Assembly (NCBI GenBank): GCA_964388085.1
Contig: CAYLZW010000368.1
Coordinates: 1 to 5,531 of the forward strand
Source: CAYLZW01 sp964388085
Lineage (GTDB): Bacteria > Myxococcota > UBA727 > CAYLZW01
Length of the DNA: 5,531 bases
Direction of reading: 5' to 3'
In this document: in pieces, positions 3,705-5,531 of the stretch
Position numbering within the stretch: position 1 is the stretch's first letter
Layout of the letters: each line of letters opens with the position of its first letter
Notes under the pieces: generated by a model
What the model saw: the letters and a program-made list of their open reading frames with translations, nothing else
Databases searched by the model: none
Told to the model about the DNA's origin: nothing
Made by a program: the position numbers and the translations under genes

Positions 3705-5531
3705 TCAGTGGGAAGCTCCCTCTCCCAAGGGCTTGTCCGCGTGCATCCACTTGCGCAGCAGCGGGGAGAGCACGAACAAGAGCAGCGCCGAGATGGCGGC
3801 CGCGATCGCGATCTGTCCGAACACGGTGCCGTAGATGTGCACCGTCTCGATGGGAGGCGGCACGCCGTTGCTGTCTTCGCCACCATGCCCGCCGACGCCG
3901 GTGAGCAGCGCGATGAGCCCCGCGAGGTAGTTCGAGAACGCGGTCGCGAGGAACCACGCGCCCATCACCGTGCTGACGATGCGCGTCGGAGACAGCTTCG
4001 TGACCATGGAGAGCCCAACGGGAGAGAGGCACAGCTCGCCCGTCGTGTGCAGCATGTAGCCGAGCAAGAGCCAGCCGAGCCACACCATGCCCTGCTCGCT
4101 CGCGGTCTGCGTGCCGTACCAGAGCGACGCGAAGCCGAGGCCGAGCTGCAAGAGCCCGAGGCTGAACTTCACCGGCGTCGAGGGCTCGAGCTTGCGCTTG
4201 GACAAGAACGCCCACAGCGCCGAGAACAAGAGCCCGAAGATGAGGATGAAGATGGGGTTCGCCGACTGGAACGTCGAGGCCGGCACCTCGGCGGCGGCGG
4301 AATTGGCGATGCCCATGCCGACGTCGTCCTCGCTGACCTGCCACGAGACCTTGCCGTCGCCCGCCGCCTTGCTCACGGCCGCGAGCTCGTCGAGCGTGAG
4401 CACGGACTCTGCCGCCCCTGACTCACCCGGCACGAGGCCGGCCGGCGCCGTGCGGCCGAGCATCTCCTGCGTGGGCACGAGCTCGAGCGTCTTGCCGACG
4501 TCCTCGGCCGAGACCACGCGGTCCTCGAACACGCGGTCCACGTTTCGGTCGGTGAAGTTGTTCATCGAGCTGCCGGCCTGCTCGAAGAAGGCCCAGAACA
4601 GCATCGAGAAGAACATCAGGATGAGCACGACGTAGAGGCGCTGGCGCTCCACCAGCGTCGAGCGCAGCGCCTCGCGGATGATGATGACGAGCGCGACGAG
4701 GCCGAACAGGCTCAAAAGGTAGCCCGCGAGCTCGTCGCGGCGCACGAGCAGCGCCATCAGCGGCACCGTGATGGCGATGCCGAGGTACACGACGCTCTGC
4801 ACGGACAAGCCGGCGAAGAGCTTCTGCTTGAGCTTCTCCTTCGAGGGCGGGCGTCCGATGTCGTCCGGCAGCGAGCCGTGTCCGACCGCGTAGGTCGCGA
4901 CGCCCGCCGCGACGAAGAGCGCGGCCGAGATGGCGATGTTGATGACGAGCAGCAGCGTGTTGCCGCGCACGCTGTAGAGCATGAGGCCGGCCGCCGAGAG
5001 CGCGCCGAGCCCGATGAGGAGCTGCGTGACGCGCGCGGGCGCGACGAACACCGCGAGGCCGATGAGCATGCCGATGGTGGCGAGGCCGAAGCCGTAGTGC
5101 CAGCCGTAGGTCTCGCCGATGTAGCCGCACAGGAGCGGCGCCATGGCGCCGCCGAGGTTGATGCCCATGTAAAAGAGCGTGAAGCCGCTGTCGCGCTTCT
5201 CGGGCTTGTCGGGATAGAGGCTGCCGACCAGCGTCGAGATGTTGGGCTTGAAGAAGCCGTTGCCGCAGATGATGAGCCCGAGCGCGAGGTAGAAGGCGAA
5301 GCCCACCTCGACGGTCATGAGCAGGTGGCCCGCGGCCATGAGCAGGCCGCCGATGACGACCGCCTTGCGCGCGCCGAGCAGCCTGTCCGCGAGCATGCCG
5401 CCGATGAACGGCGTCGCGTACACGAGCGCGGTGTAGGCGCCGTACACGGCGTAGGCGGCCGCGTCGTTGTAATCGAGGAAGCCCTTCATCATGTAGAACA
5501 CGAGGAGGGCGCGCATGCCGTAGTACGAGAA
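3705..5531 (-). CDS. POT/PTR2-family proton-coupled oligopeptide transporter, N-terminus beyond window
   Basis: Proton-driven importer of di- and tripeptides (or a related substrate) in the inner membrane. The frame is open to the window edge, where it reads FSYYGMRALLVFYM, the TM1 motif that normally follows E-x-x-E-R. The ATG at 5516 is therefore internal and the true start lies outside. Numbering from that Met: GGMLADRLLG (39-48) is the MFS loop motif; GNGFFKPN (85-92) carries the conserved TM4 Lys90; FTLFYMGINLGG (112-123) is the PTR2 signature; FWAFFEQAGSS (307-317) marks TM7; GELCLSPVG (493-501) carries the conserved TM10 Glu494. The visible 608 residues already exceed the usual bacterial 450-520. 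The excess lies mainly in an additional hydrophobic pair near 161-211 and a soluble loop near 329-411. The promoter is not in view. The family is certain; the substrate is inferred. Confidence 0.93.
   Translation of the reverse strand, partial: FSYYGMRALLVFYMMKGFLDYNDAAAYAVYGAYTALVYATPFIGGMLADRLLGARKAVVIGGLLMAAGHLLMTVEVGFAFYLALGLIICGNGFFKPNISTLVGSLYPDKPEKRDSGFTLFYMGINLGGAMAPLLCGYIGETYGWHYGFGLATIGMLIGLAVFVAPARVTQLLIGLGALSAAGLMLYSVRGNTLLLVINIAISAALFVAAGVATYAVGHGSLPDDIGRPPSKEKLKQKLFAGLSVQSVVYLGIAITVPLMALLVRRDELAGYLLSLFGLVALVIIIREALRSTLVERQRLYVVLILMFFSMLFWAFFEQAGSSMNNFTDRNVDRVFEDRVVSAEDVGKTLELVPTQEMLGRTAPAGLVPGESGAAESVLTLDELAAVSKAAGDGKVSWQVSEDDVGMGIANSAAAEVPASTFQSANPIFILIFGLLFSALWAFLSKRKLEPSTPVKFSLGLLQLGLGFASLWYGTQTASEQGMVWLGWLLLGYMLHTTGELCLSPVGLSMVTKLSPTRIVSTVMGAWFLATAFSNYLAGLIALLTGVGGHGGEDSNGVPPPIETVHIYGTVFGQIAIAAAISALLLFVLSPLLRKWMHADKPLGEGASH

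Noticed and set aside
5514..5516. ATG at 5516 as the transporter start
   Set aside because: The upstream codons in frame encode F-S-Y-Y-G, the conserved TM1 motif of POT proteins, so the gene begins beyond the window.

Overview
The window is GC-rich with strongly G/C-biased third codon positions and long antisense shadow frames. It is tightly packed with bacterial genes and has no phage, insertion-sequence, CRISPR or RNA-gene signal. The codon bias, the secreted VanX-type dipeptidase, the enlarged POT transporter and the Pro/Glu/Ala-rich membrane protein would suit a high-GC Gram-negative such as a myxobacterium-like (Myxococcota, former Deltaproteobacteria) chromosome. That placement is an inference from style, not from a marker gene.

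Layout: positions 1-99 hold no supported gene. On the minus strand, 100-855 encodes an exported D-Ala-D-Ala dipeptidase (M15D/VanX fold) with a weak TTG start. Only 29 bases separate it from a divergent plus-strand set: an L-threonine aldolase (885-1922), a hotdog-fold PaaI-like thioesterase (1992-2471) and a 53-codon GTG-start gene that overlaps the thioesterase stop (2468-2629). After a 117-base gap with a small repeat array comes an unrecognised secreted or membrane protein (2747-3661). It converges on a minus-strand POT/PTR2-family peptide transporter (3705 to beyond 5531), which is cut by the window edge.

How they fit together: the dipeptidase would release D-Ala from wall-derived dipeptide in the periplasm, the POT transporter would bring di- and tripeptides in with protons, and the aldolase makes or uses glycine in the cytosol. 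A shared theme of amino acid and peptide scavenging is possible, but the genes are on different strands and in separate transcription units, so no dedicated pathway is shown. I see no convincing new multi-gene system. The most interesting points are two apparent insertions in the transporter, a His-to-Ser change in a conserved motif of the aldolase, a coupled micro-protein gene, a three-copy 9-bp-period repeat before the unknown membrane protein gene, and competing inverted repeats between aldolase and thioesterase.
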